From NCBI RefSeq assembly GCF_014297575.1, contig NZ_CP060412.1:3720001-3784000 (forward strand): a DNA stretch of 64,000 bases, in the 5' to 3' direction. The DNA is from Dyella telluris. Its GTDB lineage: Bacteria > Pseudomonadota > Gammaproteobacteria > Xanthomonadales > Rhodanobacteraceae. Made by a program: the position numbers and the translations under genes. The notes under the pieces were generated by a model. It was not told the DNA's origin and did no database searches. It saw nothing but the letters and a program-made list of their open reading frames with translations. Positions 63,701 to 64,000 of this stretch are shown piece after piece; within the stretch, counting starts at the first letter, position 1; each line of letters starts with the position of its first letter.

Positions 63701-64000
63701 GTGCCGGAAACGACGCCGGCAAACGTGATGACGTCGGAGCGGTTGAACGCGAGGGCGGCGTTGTTGGTGACGTTGCCGACGATGCTACCGCTGGTGCCGC
63801 CGTTGCCGATCTGCAGCGCGCCAGCGTTGATCGTGGTGCCACCCGTGTAGGTGTTCGTACCGGTCAGCACCGTGGTGCCGCTGCCGTTCTGCGCCAGCGT
63901 GCCCGAGCCCGATACGACGTTGGCGAAGGTCACCACGTCGGAGCGGTTCAAAGCGAGCGTGCCGTTGTCAGTGACATTGCCGTCAATGCTGCCGGTGATG
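60742..64000 (-). CDS. Autotransporter with repeat passenger and beta-barrel (partial)
   Basis: More than 1080 residues, running off the window at the N-terminal side, so the signal peptide is not seen. The passenger is a chain of about 67-residue repeats (201 bp each) of the passenger-associated type (GTNTYTGGTTINAGALQIGN, GNVTNNAALAFNRSDVITF, AGVVSGTGSLAQNGTGTTVL), at least seven copies. Then a conserved pertactin-like junction (EGIRIINVQGASNGSFSLLG), a Pro/Thr linker of PPVTT repeats, and a C-terminal 12-strand barrel (LTAQSGQATSNVASSFGEGR to YSLRVGFNMRW). It would be secreted through its own barrel and exposed at the surface, most likely as an adhesin or in biofilm formation. Confidence 0.93.
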   Translation of the reverse strand, partial: ITGSIDGNVTDNGTLALNRSDVVTFANVVSGSGTLAQNGSGTTVLTGTNTYTGGTTINAGALQIGNGGTSGSIVGNVTNNAALAFNRSDVITFAGVVSGTGSLAQNGTGTTVLTGTNTYTGGTTINSGTLQVGNGGTSGSIVGDVTNNAAIVFDRSDALVYGGAISGTGTLSQNGTGITALTGNSTYTGGTTINAGTLQIGNGGSTGSIATDVTNNGTLAFNRSDAYTFGNVISGSGSVSQSGAGTTTLTGINTYTGGTTINAGTLSVGSDANLGAAAGGITFNGGTLNTTANITSARGVSLNGNGTLQTDTATTLNLTGMVSGNGGLVKSGAGTLLLSGTNTYTGGTAINAGTLQLGNGGTTGSIVGNVVNNAALVFDRSDAVTFGGVVSGTGSLAQNGTGTTVLTGANTYTGGTTISAGTLQLGNGGTNGSIVGDVTDNAALVSNRSDAFVLAGVISGTGSLLQAGSGTTVLAGNNTYTGGTTISGGTLQLGNGGTSGSVVGGIANSGTLVFDRSDMVDFTNAITGNGSVVQAGTGNTVFNTAQTYTGGTTINAGTLSVNGSITSAVQVNAAGTLGGTGTIFGNVTNAGTVAPGNSIGTLTVAGNYIGQGGTLAIQAVLGEDTSSTDRLVVTGNTSGNTNVKVTNIAGAGAPTVEGIRIINVQGASNGSFSLLGDYVYQGQQAVVAGAYAYRLYQGGVSTPTDGNWYLRSESTATTTPPVTTPPVTTPPVTTPPVTTPPVTTPTDPTTPPVTTPPATTNPAPLYAPTVPLYEAYAGVLQRLNQIGTLQQREGNPDFNGASTADPHSGAAWVRVYTDHADLSPETSTTGTSYGVTTQKVQVGVDGMLHEGSSGVLVAGLTAQSGQATSNVASSFGEGRIKTDGYGVGATLTWYGASGFYVDGVAQWNRYRSDIDSYTLARQVANNNHASGVDLSAEAGQKFALNDEWSLIPQGQLTYSSVRFDGFTDAYGAAVSRQDGDSLTARAGLAVDHESSWHGDAGMNRAHVYGIANLYYDFMDGTKTDVSGLTLNSKNAPLWGGLGIGGSLAWKDGRYRLFGEALAQTSVQHFGDSSSYSLRVGFNMRW

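Overview
The window is GC-rich DNA (roughly 65% by eye) from a gammaproteobacterium, most likely Xanthomonadales/Rhodanobacteraceae (Dyella, Luteibacter or Rhodanobacter-like). The evidence is a large TonB-dependent receptor, an OprD-type porin, leucine dehydrogenase, fused isobutyryl-CoA mutase, hydroxyproline catabolism, and abundant REP-type palindromes between genes. The genus is an inference. I see no rRNA, tRNA, CRISPR array, transposase or phage gene.

Layout. 0-5.5 kb: the start of isovaleryl-CoA dehydrogenase, a FUSC/YccS membrane protein, a 1.3-kb composite intergenic repeat, and leucine dehydrogenase. 5.7-22.8 kb: twelve minus-strand genes that read as one pathway. They are a TonB-dependent receptor, a Tat-type GH127/146 beta-L-arabinofuranosidase, a GH27 alpha-galactosidase, an amino-acid permease, a DUF885 peptidase, an M24 prolidase-like peptidase, and a complete 4-hydroxyproline degradation operon (epimerase, three-subunit D-hydroxyproline dehydrogenase, deaminase, alpha-ketoglutarate-semialdehyde dehydrogenase). 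A PAS-AraC regulator is divergent at 23 kb. I interpret the whole as a locus for using plant hydroxyproline-rich glycoproteins (extensins): receptor, removal of Hyp-linked arabinose and Ser-linked galactose, proteolysis, import, and conversion of hydroxyproline to 2-oxoglutarate.

23.8-30.9 kb: two YXWGXW-type envelope proteins, a TetR/alpha-beta-hydrolase pair, and IcmF with a 2H-phosphoesterase. 30.9-42.4 kb: a second, inverted composite repeat, a GST, a small membrane protein, a polysaccharide deacetylase/GT4 pair, an OprD-family porin, a third partial composite repeat with a 12-bp minisatellite, a probably leaderless ArsR / AHSA1-GST fusion operon, a membrane protein divergent from a TetR regulator, and an Hsp70 homologue.

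42.9-64 kb: a two-partner secretion pair whose exoprotein breaks off into unrelated sequence, small hypotheticals among REP clusters, a VOC protein, an orphan AAA ATPase, a GH30 glycosidase, a cysteine-rich small protein, a GFA protein, a 300-bp higher-order REP array, a haloperoxidase-like hydrolase, and a Ser/Thr phosphorylation module (FHA protein, membrane kinase with sensor and HAMP, LysM/TPR lipoprotein, PP2C phosphatase). The window ends in the repeat passenger of a large autotransporter.

The two strongest observations are the extensin-type utilisation locus and the composite intergenic repeat. The repeat's hairpin stems show compensatory base changes between copies, and one internal site has expanded into a minisatellite.
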